Notes under the pieces: generated by a model
Told to the model about the DNA's origin: nothing
Databases searched by the model: none
Seen by the model: only the letters and a program-made list of their open reading frames with translations
Shown: piece by piece, positions 1 to 9,057 of the stretch
Numbering within the stretch: the first letter of the stretch is position 1
How the letters are laid out: every line of letters begins with the position of its first letter
Translations under genes and position numbers: made by a program
DNA from: Gimesia aquarii
GTDB lineage: Bacteria; Planctomycetota; Planctomycetia; Planctomycetales; Planctomycetaceae
NCBI RefSeq assembly: GCF_007748175.1
Contig: NZ_CP037422.1
Coordinates: 4,976,334-5,040,333, forward strand
Direction of reading: 5' to 3'
DNA: 64,000 nucleotides

Positions 1-40
1 TAATGCGAATCGTTTTATTTAACTGAGAAAGAAACGACTT

Positions 41-1782
41 ATGTATTCATTAAATTCCAGATATAGATTTATCCAGCAGGTTTTCATGATATCTGGAACC
101 CTATTAGCTTTAGGAGATCTTTTTTCTGCTCATGCAAAGGTCTCTCAATCGGTGCGTCCAAACGTCGTATTAATTCTTACTGATGATCAGGGGTATGGTG
201 ATGTTGGTTTTCATGGAAATACAAAAATTAAGACACCTCATCTGGATCAGATGGCTGCAAAAGGCATCGAATTAAGCCGTTTTTATTGCAGTCCGGTTTG
301 TGCACCAACAAGAGCTAGCTTGATGACGGGCCGATATTACTATCGTACTGGAGTGATACATACTTCGCGCGGTGGGGCTAAGATGCATGGGGACGAAGTA
401 ACGATTGCTGAGCTATTGAAAGATGCTGGTTATAAAACTGGAATTTTTGGCAAATGGCATTTAGGGGATAATTTTCCGATGCGCCCTCAAGATCAGGGAT
501 TCGAGCAATCACTCATTCATAAAAGTGGTGGCCTTGGACAATCGCCAGATCAACCGAATTCTTATTTGAATCCCTGGTTATGGAAGAACGGTACAAAGCA
601 AAAAGTGGTTGGTTATTGCTCTGATGTTTTTTTTAAAGCAGCTATCGATTTTATTGATCGACAAAAAACAGATCAACAGCCGTTCTTTGTTTATTTGCCT
701 ACCAATGCCCCACATACACCATTAGAAGTGAGTCCGTCGTACTGGCAGCCGTATCAAAAAGCGGGGCTTAATGAGACCACTGCCAAAGTTTATGGAATGA
801 TTTCGAACTTAGATGACAATGTGGGCAAATTAATGTCGTATCTGAAAAGATCTCATCTATTAGACACGACCATTGTCCTATTTATAGGCGATAACGGACC
901 ACAGCAAAAGCGATTCAATTCTGGTTTGAGAGGTAGAAAATCATCGACTTATGAGGGAGGGATTCGTGTCCCCTTTCTTGCCCAATGGCCAGGACGATTT
1001 CAGGAAGGAACGAAAAGTGATCTGATTGCAGCTCATATTGATATTTTGCCGACTTTGTTAGCACTGACAAAAACACCTCTACCTGCATCGCTGGAACTCG
1101 ATGGAGTTGATCTTTCGGAGGTTCTTTTGAATCAGAGCAAAGTATTACCGGAACGTAGTCTTTTTTTCAGGTCCACCGAGGGCTGACACCGCAGCAATAC
1201 CAAAATTCTGCAGTTGTCACGAGTCGTTTTAAGCTCGTTGGTTATCCGGGAACATTTGGTAATGAAAATCTGATGAGAAGTAATGAACCTACTTTGGAGT
1301 TGTATGATATTTTAATCGATCCAGGAGAAAAAAATAACCTGATACAGACTAAAACTGAGATTGCTCAACAACTACGACAACAATATGAATCTTGGTTTTT
1401 ATCGATGAGACAATCCCGAAACTTTGAACCAGGATTAATCATCGTCAACCAAGAAAAAGAAAGTCCTTGTGTTTTATGCCGCTATCAGGATGGGAATTAT
1501 TTTCAGGGAAGGTCTCAAGGTTGGATGGTGAAAATCACTCACTCTGGTTTGTATAAAATCCAAATTGATAAAGGCCAGGTACAAAAATCGGGTAAGTTGA
1601 TCGTGTACTGGCAAGGTCGACAGACTCACGAGTACTTAAAGCAGAGCGAATCAATGGCGAATTTTGAGTTATCCGAGGGAACTGGATTACTCGATATCTG
1701 GTTTCAAGTGGAAGGGGAAGACCGCAGTCATCCAACTGAGAATGGAACAGTGGGAGATGTGATCTTGAAACGATTGGATTAA
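41..1782 (+). pseudogene. Secreted sulfatase interrupted by a single-base frameshift
   Basis: Family S1 sulfatase, expected to remove sulfate esters from polysaccharide outside the cytoplasm. The first frame (41-1186, 381 aa) has a signal peptide (about residues 1-32), the metal-binding Asp pair D48-D49 and the CxPxR formylglycine site at C87 (CAPTR). It stops just after ERSLFF. The second frame, readable from about 1159 and with an ATG at 1273, continues the typical sulfatase C-terminus (LELYDILIDPGEKNNL) and then a beta-rich tail. The break lies in a run of seven T at 1161-1167; an eighth T would give one continuous protein of about 580 aa. This could be a true mutation, a sequencing error or transcriptional slippage. 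The catalytic half is intact, but the C-terminal subdomain would be lost without frameshifting. The gene converges on the porin-like gene downstream. Confidence 0.8.
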
Positions 1783-1796
1783 GAAAGGAACAATTG

Positions 1797-1830
1797 AAAA
1801 AAACCGGCCTGGATTATCCTAATGCCGGTT
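1797..1830 (-). terminator. Intrinsic terminator, minus-strand porin-like gene
   Basis: A 7-bp stem (AACCGGC at 1802-1808 with GCCGGTT at 1824-1830) is followed, read on the minus strand, by seven T (1803-1797). It lies 34 nt past the stop of the minus-strand gene and between two convergent genes. On the plus strand the T tract is weak, so it serves the minus strand best. Confidence 0.75.
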
Positions 1831-1863
1831 AGATTCAATTTATGATTTTTAATTCAACAAATT

Positions 1864-3675
1864 TTAATAGTGCCAGTCAATACCCACACTCCATGAGCCC
1901 ACACTCCATTTTTCCCGTTCGATCTCAATTGATGGAAATAGTCCTCTGGTAGGCATACCTTGCCAACGAATACTATCAAAAGGTCTGGCGATTTCACCGG
2001 CTATAATATAAGTATAACCGAATCGGAATTTTGCTTCCTCAAGGATTTTCATTCGTTTCAAAACAGGTACTTTGTCAAAAATCGCCATTTCCATAAAGAT
2101 GGATTGTTCGAAAATTGGTGAAACGTGAGTATGTGAAGTTTCATCTCTAAACGCGTTCGGGTTGGGGTTATCGGGAGTAGGGTCAATTAATGCCTTGGGA
2201 CGATCCAGATCATCTGGATCAGCTCGGGTAATCATACCTACGTTGTCTCCGCTCAGTTCGATTTCTTCCTGATTAGCCATTAAACCCAGTTTCGTTTGGC
2301 CCCAGATTTTAAATTTATCACCACCTAAATCAAATTGAATACCAATTTCAGGCCCAGCTAAATGGGTATCAACTTGGCTGTTCACGACGGTTGTTGTGGG
2401 GGTCACAGGCAGTCCAGTTACAGGATCGAGAGGTGCGGCAAAGAAAGCTGTCGTAGTACCTGTTCCTCCTCCACCACCATCTTCATCTTCCACGACACCA
2501 GCGTTATCAATGATGCCATCTTCGTTTTCATCAGTTCCTGTAGGGTGTGAGAACAATTTCAAGTCTGGTCGGATACCTGCAATATTGTTTGCGTCACTAT
2601 AAAGTAACCCGCTATCACGACCTACGAACCCAAAAGCTTCCCTCACTTGCATGTATCTTACACCGACAAGACTTCGAACTTTCAGGCTCTTTTGGTCAAT
2701 GACTGGTGTCGACATCCAAGTTGCGTTCGTTCCCCAAGCTTGACTGACTACTTTAATCCTGAAATCCAAATCGTATGGAACAGAAACACCATTGACTGAT
2801 CCGTCATCGAGTGGCAAGGAACGTAAATTCATCAATTCTTGTTGTAAAATGGTGTTGATTTCAGCTGTTGTCACACCTGGGATAGAGGAAACCACACCGG
2901 TACCCGTAGGGTCAATGAAGTTGGGTGGTGACAACAGAATATCCATGATTGCTTGATTTTCGGCGAGTGGTTTATGAGTTGAAGTCTCAATGGCAGACCA
3001 TTCTGAATCAGAGCGAGCAAGCCACCAACCAGTGAATTCAAATCCGCTTTGATCTTCATTAGTCCATCCCCAGCGAAGTCTAGTTCCTGGTGCGTTCAAG
3101 TTCGGAACGACGTCAAAGGTCGTGGAATCAAAGAAATTCAAGCCTTCTGCTGTATCCGCAAATTCTTCATCTGTGGCAGCGATTAAGTCATCTTCGACCA
3201 AATTAAAATATGAGATTGTCCCAACATTTCCGAGAAGGGTACTACCTGGAGAACGGTATCGAGAGAATAGTGCTTCGGTGCTGAAGAAATATTTTTTTCC
3301 ACCATTACTATCTCTGTATGACCATAAGCCATTATTATCAATGCGATGTTGTTGAAACATCTTTTCAAAAGGAGATATTTGCGGAAATGCATTTAATGCT
3401 CCTTGTGGGTTGACGTTCATAGGGATTCCAGGTCTTGAAGCTGAACCGTATGGACTTGTCAATCCATTTGTCACGCCTTGAAAAAAGTTAGGCTGTGGAG
3501 AGGCCGCCATCGATTGCGCATTTTGAGCGAATCCTGGGAAATTATACGATACAGGTTGTATCATACTTGACTGTGTCATCGGAGGAGGATATCCACCCTG
3601 CGCTTGAACAATCGAGTATGCATGTGAGATCAGAACGATGCTCAATACCGGTGCTAGCCAATGAAGAAGCCGCAT
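1864..3675 (-). CDS. BBP7-type outer-membrane beta-barrel protein
   Basis: A 603-aa protein with a signal peptide (MRLLHWLAPVLSIVLISHAYS, cleavage near AQG). A Pro/Gln/Asn-rich low-complexity stretch (residues 25-100) precedes a long region of alternating aromatic and polar residues with WGW-, FEFTGWW- and VGVRYMQ-type strands, ending in an aromatic strand (SVGIDWHY). This matches the planctomycete BBP7 beta-barrel family, thought to be outer-membrane porins. A Gly-rich, acidic insert (around residue 400, EDEDGGGGG) looks like an exposed loop. The start is supported by AAGGA about 8 nt upstream. It appears monocistronic, with its own terminator. The substrate cannot be told from sequence. Confidence 0.75.
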   Translation of the reverse strand: MRLLHWLAPVLSIVLISHAYSIVQAQGGYPPPMTQSSMIQPVSYNFPGFAQNAQSMAASPQPNFFQGVTNGLTSPYGSASRPGIPMNVNPQGALNAFPQISPFEKMFQQHRIDNNGLWSYRDSNGGKKYFFSTEALFSRYRSPGSTLLGNVGTISYFNLVEDDLIAATDEEFADTAEGLNFFDSTTFDVVPNLNAPGTRLRWGWTNEDQSGFEFTGWWLARSDSEWSAIETSTHKPLAENQAIMDILLSPPNFIDPTGTGVVSSIPGVTTAEINTILQQELMNLRSLPLDDGSVNGVSVPYDLDFRIKVVSQAWGTNATWMSTPVIDQKSLKVRSLVGVRYMQVREAFGFVGRDSGLLYSDANNIAGIRPDLKLFSHPTGTDENEDGIIDNAGVVEDEDGGGGGTGTTTAFFAAPLDPVTGLPVTPTTTVVNSQVDTHLAGPEIGIQFDLGGDKFKIWGQTKLGLMANQEEIELSGDNVGMITRADPDDLDRPKALIDPTPDNPNPNAFRDETSHTHVSPIFEQSIFMEMAIFDKVPVLKRMKILEEAKFRFGYTYIIAGEIARPFDSIRWQGMPTRGLFPSIEIEREKWSVGSWSVGIDWHY

Positions 3676-4018
3676 CTATACGTCCTTACAAACAGCGGAA
3701 ACTTTGAGAACAATTCGCGCCGTCTAAAACGGGAAAGCGCGGAGTCTGTTGCTGGTTATATCGGACAGAGCTTCTGGTAAACTGTAGCGATTATTCGGAA
3801 GATACCGAATTTTCCAGTTTCAATAGTTTTAACGATTGTGATGGGGTATGAAAGTGTGATCGCATGGATACTTACCAAGACGAGGGGTAGGCACAATTTT
3901 TTGTTATAAGTCTAATTTATTTTGATAGATAGAGAAAAAGTTTAGGGTAGATCAGATCTTAGCTTTGAAATAAATCAAAGAAATCATGGTCTAATATAGA
4001 ATAGGTTGAATGCGTGAA
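3676..4018. other. Intergenic region upstream of the porin-like gene
   Basis: No gene seen in 343 nt. It should contain the minus-strand promoter of the porin-like gene and the 3' end of the UxaA transcript. A small inverted repeat, ATTCGG-N6-CCGAAT at 3793-3810, lies about 120 nt before the porin start and could be an operator or a small hairpin; the sequence alone does not decide. Confidence 0.4.
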
Positions 4019-5575
4019 TTAGAGGACTGGTCCAATACTCCAAGGGCAGAACTCCTCGTCTCCTATGCCTTGGACCTCACTCTTTGTTTTTTTACCGCTG
4101 GCCACTTCAATGATCAGCTCGAAGATTTCCTGACCCACCTGTTCAACAGAAGTACCATTTAAGATTCTGCCTGCATCAAGGTCCATGTCATCCTGCATTC
4201 GATGATACATGGGGGTATTTGTCGAGATTTTAATACTGGGGACTGGCTTGCAACCAAAACAGCTTCCGCGACCAGTTGTGAATGCCACAACATTTGCCCC
4301 ACCGGCGACCATTCCTGTTACCGAGGCCGGGTCATAGCCTGGAGTATCCATAATGACAAATCCTTTTTCAGTCACAGGTTCTGCAAATCGATAGACTTCT
4401 CGCAATGCACTGCTGCCCCCTTTAGCAATGGCACCTAATGACTTTTCGTAAATCGTGGTTAAACCACCTCTTTTGTTGCCAACGGACGGATTATTATCAA
4501 TTACGACACCGAATTTTCCGGTGTACTCCTCCCACCATTTGATGCGGTCGATTAACTTTTTACCAATTTCAGGGGTGATAGATCGACGCGTGAGAAGGTG
4601 CTCTCCACCATGAATCTCAGGTGTTTCCCCTAGTATTGAGGTCGCACCATGCGCGACCAAAAGATCGCTGGCAATTCCCAATGCGGGGTTGGCAGTCACA
4701 CCACTGTTTCCATCACTACCGCCGCATTCCGTACCTAGAATTAGTTCCGAGACCGGAATCGGAACGCGTGTGACATCATTTACCTGAGGTAGATACTCTT
4801 TCAAAAGTGTGGTTACTTTTTTGACTGTTTTGGCTATGCCTCCTATATCTTGGATATTGAGTACTAGAGGGCCTTGGTTTTGAGGTTCGTTGGGGTTCTC
4901 TAGCTGGACAAGGCCTTCGGATTCAGAGAGAAACGAACCTTGTCCCGTTTCACAACCTAATCCCAGAACAATATAAGCGCCGATATTCGGATGTTTTGCA
5001 AATCCACCCAGAGTCCGCATCAGCTGATGATGATCTTCCCCATCATATTGCATAGCACACCCACCTTTGTGAACCAGCGGGATGATACCGTCAATATTGG
5101 GGTAATTTTCCAATGACGTCTGAGCCAATTCCCTGGCAATATATTTGGAGGCTGTTGCAGAACAGTTTACTGTACTGATAATCGCCAGATAATTTCGGGT
5201 GCCTGCTTTCCCATTCGGACGGCGATAGCCCATAAAAGTCCGGCCTTTAATGGGTTCTGGTGGGGTTGGGACATCCGTTGAATAGGCGTAGTCCAAACTC
5301 AAGACCCCTGATTCCAGATTATGACTGTGAATCCAGTCACCTGCTAGAATATCGATGGTAGCAAAGCCGATTGTCTGTCCAAACTTACGGATTGGTTCAC
5401 CGCTGGCGATATTCTGAATAGCCACTTTATGGCCCAGATCAATGCTTTCTCGAGTAGTCACACTCTCGTTTTCAGAGAGTGCGCACTCCTGGTTTTCGGT
5501 CACGGAGTTGCGAGCGATAGCGATATTATCGTCTGAATGGAGCTTTAAAAGTGGTGAATTTTGAACTGTTGACAT
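4019..5575 (-). CDS. uxaA: UxaA-family altronate dehydratase
   Basis: A 518-aa protein of the altronate/galactarate dehydratase family, which removes water from altronate to give 2-keto-3-deoxygluconate in uronate catabolism. An N-terminal SAF-like domain (about residues 5-75) is joined to the catalytic UxaA region: GTRNYLAIISTVNCSA, HKGGCAMQ, GTECGGSDG, and near the end GRGSCFGCKPVPSIKI, where conserved Cys and His residues bind metal. Length fits the full two-domain enzyme. I place the start at the Met of MSTVQNSP (5575); an in-frame Met 20 codons upstream gives an unlikely Cys/Tyr-rich leader. It is the last gene of a run after two sulfatases, which suggests use of uronate released from sulfated polysaccharide. 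Substrate (altronate versus a related sugar acid) is inferred. Confidence 0.8.
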   Translation of the reverse strand: MSTVQNSPLLKLHSDDNIAIARNSVTENQECALSENESVTTRESIDLGHKVAIQNIASGEPIRKFGQTIGFATIDILAGDWIHSHNLESGVLSLDYAYSTDVPTPPEPIKGRTFMGYRRPNGKAGTRNYLAIISTVNCSATASKYIARELAQTSLENYPNIDGIIPLVHKGGCAMQYDGEDHHQLMRTLGGFAKHPNIGAYIVLGLGCETGQGSFLSESEGLVQLENPNEPQNQGPLVLNIQDIGGIAKTVKKVTTLLKEYLPQVNDVTRVPIPVSELILGTECGGSDGNSGVTANPALGIASDLLVAHGATSILGETPEIHGGEHLLTRRSITPEIGKKLIDRIKWWEEYTGKFGVVIDNNPSVGNKRGGLTTIYEKSLGAIAKGGSSALREVYRFAEPVTEKGFVIMDTPGYDPASVTGMVAGGANVVAFTTGRGSCFGCKPVPSIKISTNTPMYHRMQDDMDLDAGRILNGTSVEQVGQEIFELIIEVASGKKTKSEVQGIGDEEFCPWSIGPVL

Positions 5576-5683
5576 ATTGGGTTTACGATCTAAAAGGTAG
5601 AAAAAGTAGCAACTTCTGGTCTGAAGTATACACAATGTAATAACAAACCGGGAGTAAACTGTGAGAGGGGATCGCTTGATCTT

Positions 5684-7153
5684 TTATGTTTTTGCCTTGC
5701 CTGTTTTCTTCTGATTTTGTTTCTTGATTGGTTGATTGGTTCGTCGACTCCACCACTCAGGCGACCGCTGGGCATCATACTTGGGATTTTTCTGAGGCAA
5801 TGCAGCCGCGGTTGTTTTTCTCCAGTCTAATAACTTTTGTTGTAATTCAGCGGCCTTGTGAGGCATCGCTGCTGATAGATTGGTTGTTTCAGACAGATCC
5901 TGTTCCAGATTATAAAGCTCCTGTCTACCATCGGCGAAGAATTCGATCAGCTTCCAGTTACCAGTACGAATGGCGCCTGCAGGCTCTGAATGATGATAGT
6001 GGGGATAATGAAAATAGATTGCGTCTCGATCAAGACGACTGGAAGGATCTTTCAACAAAGGGACTATACTTAGTCCATCGATGATTTGATGTTCTTTCAA
6101 TTTTGCTTTTCCAATTTCAGCGAACGTAGGCCAGAAATCGACGCTGATGGTCGGTTCAGCGCAGGTTGTTCCCGCTTTGGCAACTCCGGGCCATTTAATA
6201 ATGAGTGGAACCCGGATGCCTCCTTCATAAAGTGATCCTTTTTCATCTCTAAGGGGGGCATTTGTGGAAACCGTTTCGCCACCAGAAAATGTTTGTCGCA
6301 GGCCACCGTTGTCAGAACTGAAGATGACGACTGTGTTCTCAGAGAGCTGTAATTCCTCTAGTGCTTGCACAATACGCCCCACACTCTCATCGACATGCGC
6401 CACCATCGCGGCATACACCGGATTATTCACACCAGTTGAAGGCTTTGGTTTCTGTTGATACTTTTCAATCTCTTTTTGCTTGGCTTCTAGCGGAATGTGG
6501 ACCGCATAATGCGAGAGTTGTACAAAGAAGGGATGGGATTTGTTTTGTTGCATAAACTCGATCGTTTTCTCAGTCAGGAAATCGGCCAGATACGCTTTCT
6601 TGGGGACATCCGATTTCGGAGTAGTTCGAAATCGTGGTGCAAAATGGCGACCTTTTGTGACGAGCGAAGTTTGATAGCCCTGCTTATCTGGATAATGCGA
6701 TTCAGGACCAAGATGCCATTTACCAAAGTAAGCGGTTTTATAGCCTGCTGTCTTCAGCAGTTCAGCGGGAGTTACAATTTCCAGTGGCAGGTGAGGGGCA
6801 TTCTCGGGCACGATCAGTTTTTCAAAGGGACGCCAATGACCGGGAATGAAATCAGTCAGATGCAGACGTGCCTGATACTGTCCTGCCTGAATACTGGCAC
6901 GCGTGGGGGAACAGACAGGGCAAGCTGCATAAAAATCAGTAAAGCGGACACCATCGTTTGCAAGCTGATCAATATTTGGCGTTTCATGAAATGCATGTCC
7001 ATAACAACTAGGATCGGGCCAACCCATGTCATCAATCAGAATCAGAATGATATTCGGCTTCGTTGACTGTGGTGATTCCTCCGCATAGAGATCGACAACA
7101 GGAGTAAAAAATAGACAGATAACGAATAGAAGCAATTTGTAGCGGTTAGGCAT
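5684..7153 (-). CDS. Secreted sulfatase
   Basis: A 489-aa S1 sulfatase with a signal peptide (residues 1-24, ending DLYA). Metal ligands D41-D42 are in ILIDDMG, the formylglycine site is C81 in CSPTR, and GKWHLG, the NGG metal-binding block and the EGGIRVPLI motif are present. The C-terminal subdomain (GNWKLIEFFADGRQELYNL) is complete, followed by a basic tail (KKQNQKKTGKAKT). A sulfatase-maturing enzyme would have to convert C81; none is in this window. It lies 35 nt behind another sulfatase and about 110 nt before the UxaA gene, all on the minus strand, so co-transcription is likely. The natural substrate is unknown; polysaccharide sulfate esters are the inference. Confidence 0.9.
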   Translation of the reverse strand: MPNRYKLLLFVICLFFTPVVDLYAEESPQSTKPNIILILIDDMGWPDPSCYGHAFHETPNIDQLANDGVRFTDFYAACPVCSPTRASIQAGQYQARLHLTDFIPGHWRPFEKLIVPENAPHLPLEIVTPAELLKTAGYKTAYFGKWHLGPESHYPDKQGYQTSLVTKGRHFAPRFRTTPKSDVPKKAYLADFLTEKTIEFMQQNKSHPFFVQLSHYAVHIPLEAKQKEIEKYQQKPKPSTGVNNPVYAAMVAHVDESVGRIVQALEELQLSENTVVIFSSDNGGLRQTFSGGETVSTNAPLRDEKGSLYEGGIRVPLIIKWPGVAKAGTTCAEPTISVDFWPTFAEIGKAKLKEHQIIDGLSIVPLLKDPSSRLDRDAIYFHYPHYHHSEPAGAIRTGNWKLIEFFADGRQELYNLEQDLSETTNLSAAMPHKAAELQQKLLDWRKTTAAALPQKNPKYDAQRSPEWWSRRTNQPIKKQNQKKTGKAKT

Positions 7154-7188
7154 GATGTCATCCCGATATCAGAGATTCAAATGAAAGT

Positions 7189-8808
7189 TTACTTTTTTCG
7201 ATAAAAGGCCGGACCTTTTTTACGATAGCCGGGCTGAGGTAATGTTTCCCAAGGGACAACATTTGACTTTTGAGCCCATGTCTTCCAGGATTTTGAAAGT
7301 GTAGAAACCAGTTCCGGATGTACATTCGCTAGATTAGTAAGTTCGCTTCGATCACGATTCAAATTGTAAAGTTCCCAAGCTTGTTTGTGTTGTTTGACGA
7401 GCTTCCAATCTCCCTGACGAATAGCTTTGTTGCCTTCGTGCTCCCAGAAAAGTGTCCGTTGTTCCGTTTTCTTTGGATTCTGAAAGATAGGTAGCAGGCT
7501 TGTTCCTGCCAGGGGAGTAATTTTCTGCCTCTTTTTCATAGTCGGGTACTTTGCTTTTGAAACATCAACGCAGGTTGCCATCAGGTCTATCACGTGGCCT
7601 GTTTGATTCGTCCAGCCACCCGTTTGTTGGATTTGTGCAGGCCAACGCACAATCAGAGGTGTCGAGATACCCCCTTCATGCATCCACATTTTATGAAAGC
7701 GGAAGGGAGTGTTACTAGTGTTGGCCCAGCCAACTTCTGCGCAGCGGAATGATTCACGCGTGCCAGTCGCTGCACCTGGTTGGTGCCCCCGGTCGATAAA
7801 TTCTGCACTGGCACCGTTGTCGGACAAGAACAGCACCATGGTGTTGTTTGCGCTTCCCATGTCTTCGATTTGCTGGAGTACCTTGCCAATTCCTTGGTCC
7901 ATGTTGGTGATCATGGCAGCGTACACAGCCATTCGCAGGTCCCACTCTTCTTGCTCAGCTTGGGAGAGTGTGTTCCATTGTTTCGCATCAGGATCACGGG
8001 CAGAGAGCGGGCAATTAATCAGGCCCATCTCTTGCATCTTCTGGTGACGTTCTGCTCTGAGTTGATCCCAGCCTGTTTGGTATTGTCTCTGATAGCGGGT
8101 AATATCGGCTGGTTTGGCATGTAGTGGAAAATGAGGAGCTGTATATGCCAGATAGAGAAAAAATGGTTTGTCCGTCTTTTCCTGCGAGTGTTTTTTTAAG
8201 TAATCAACGGCCCTTTGACTAAAGGCGTCCGTAATATAATAATCTTCTTGAGGCGGTTTCGTCAGGCGATTATCTTCATAAAGTAGTTTGGGAGCAAAAT
8301 AATTCCCACCTCCTCCTGTTCCGTATGCATGATGAAATCCGCGACCAAGGGGCCAGTTCTCATTGGCTTTCCGCATGCGATACGTGAGGTGCCATTTACC
8401 AACGTGGTAACATTGATAGTTAGCAGATGAGAGCACTTCAGCTAGACTGACGCAGTGTTCATTGAGTTCCCCCTGATAACCTGGAAGTTTGTCGTTGCGA
8501 TTCATCCAGCCCATACCTGCTTGGTGTGAATAGAGTCCCGTCATCAGCGAAGCGCGGGTCGGGCAGCAGCGGCCAGCGTTATAAAACTGAGAGAATCGTA
8601 GCCCCTCTTGCGCTAATTGGTCTAGATGTGGCGTTTCGATTTCAGAGCCATAACACCCGAGATCAGAAAAACCGAGGTCGTCTGCCAGAATAATGACGAT
8701 GTTTGGTTTTTTACTTTCAGTTGCTGAAAAGCAGGGGCAGGTTTGAAAAACAACTAGTAACAAAAACCCATTGATGAGACTTCGAACAAATAATTTATGA
8801 TTAGGCAA
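7189..8808 (-). CDS. Secreted arylsulfatase-type sulfatase
   Basis: A 539-aa S1 sulfatase with a signal peptide (to about residue 30). D43-D44 (ADDLG) bind the metal and C81 in CCPTR is the site converted to formylglycine. HVGKWHLTYR, the DNGAS metal block and the HEGGISTPLIVRWP motif follow, then the C-terminal subdomain (IRQGDWKLV). It is longer than the neighbouring sulfatase because of insertions around residues 230-290. It is the first gene of the minus-strand sulfatase-sulfatase-UxaA run; a possible ribosome site (AAGGAGCC) lies 9-16 nt ahead of the ATG. The family acts in the periplasm or outside; the substrate is not deducible. Confidence 0.9.
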   Translation of the reverse strand: MPNHKLFVRSLINGFLLLVVFQTCPCFSATESKKPNIVIILADDLGFSDLGCYGSEIETPHLDQLAQEGLRFSQFYNAGRCCPTRASLMTGLYSHQAGMGWMNRNDKLPGYQGELNEHCVSLAEVLSSANYQCYHVGKWHLTYRMRKANENWPLGRGFHHAYGTGGGGNYFAPKLLYEDNRLTKPPQEDYYITDAFSQRAVDYLKKHSQEKTDKPFFLYLAYTAPHFPLHAKPADITRYQRQYQTGWDQLRAERHQKMQEMGLINCPLSARDPDAKQWNTLSQAEQEEWDLRMAVYAAMITNMDQGIGKVLQQIEDMGSANNTMVLFLSDNGASAEFIDRGHQPGAATGTRESFRCAEVGWANTSNTPFRFHKMWMHEGGISTPLIVRWPAQIQQTGGWTNQTGHVIDLMATCVDVSKAKYPTMKKRQKITPLAGTSLLPIFQNPKKTEQRTLFWEHEGNKAIRQGDWKLVKQHKQAWELYNLNRDRSELTNLANVHPELVSTLSKSWKTWAQKSNVVPWETLPQPGYRKKGPAFYRKK

Positions 8809-9057
8809 AAAAGGCTCCTTGCTTAAAACGAATCATTAGAATGAAAAATGGACTTGTTCAGTTTATTACAGAATTGTAATCGTCCTGTGTTCAAAGAAAA
8901 TGTACACGTCTGATAACCCGATAGTCTAAGTTATTAATGAAGTTTTTGGGTTCCTGCTAACACGCGATTCAAATAGATTTATGTCGATTTTAGACTATTA
9001 ATACTATATGATGTTCCAGTTAAATTATAGTGAATTCGATTTTATCAGGGGCCATAT

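Noticed and set aside
6497-7066. 189-aa frame opposite the sulfatase gene
   Set aside because: Shadow of a well-supported sulfatase with signal peptide and catalytic motif; no family features in the antisense product.
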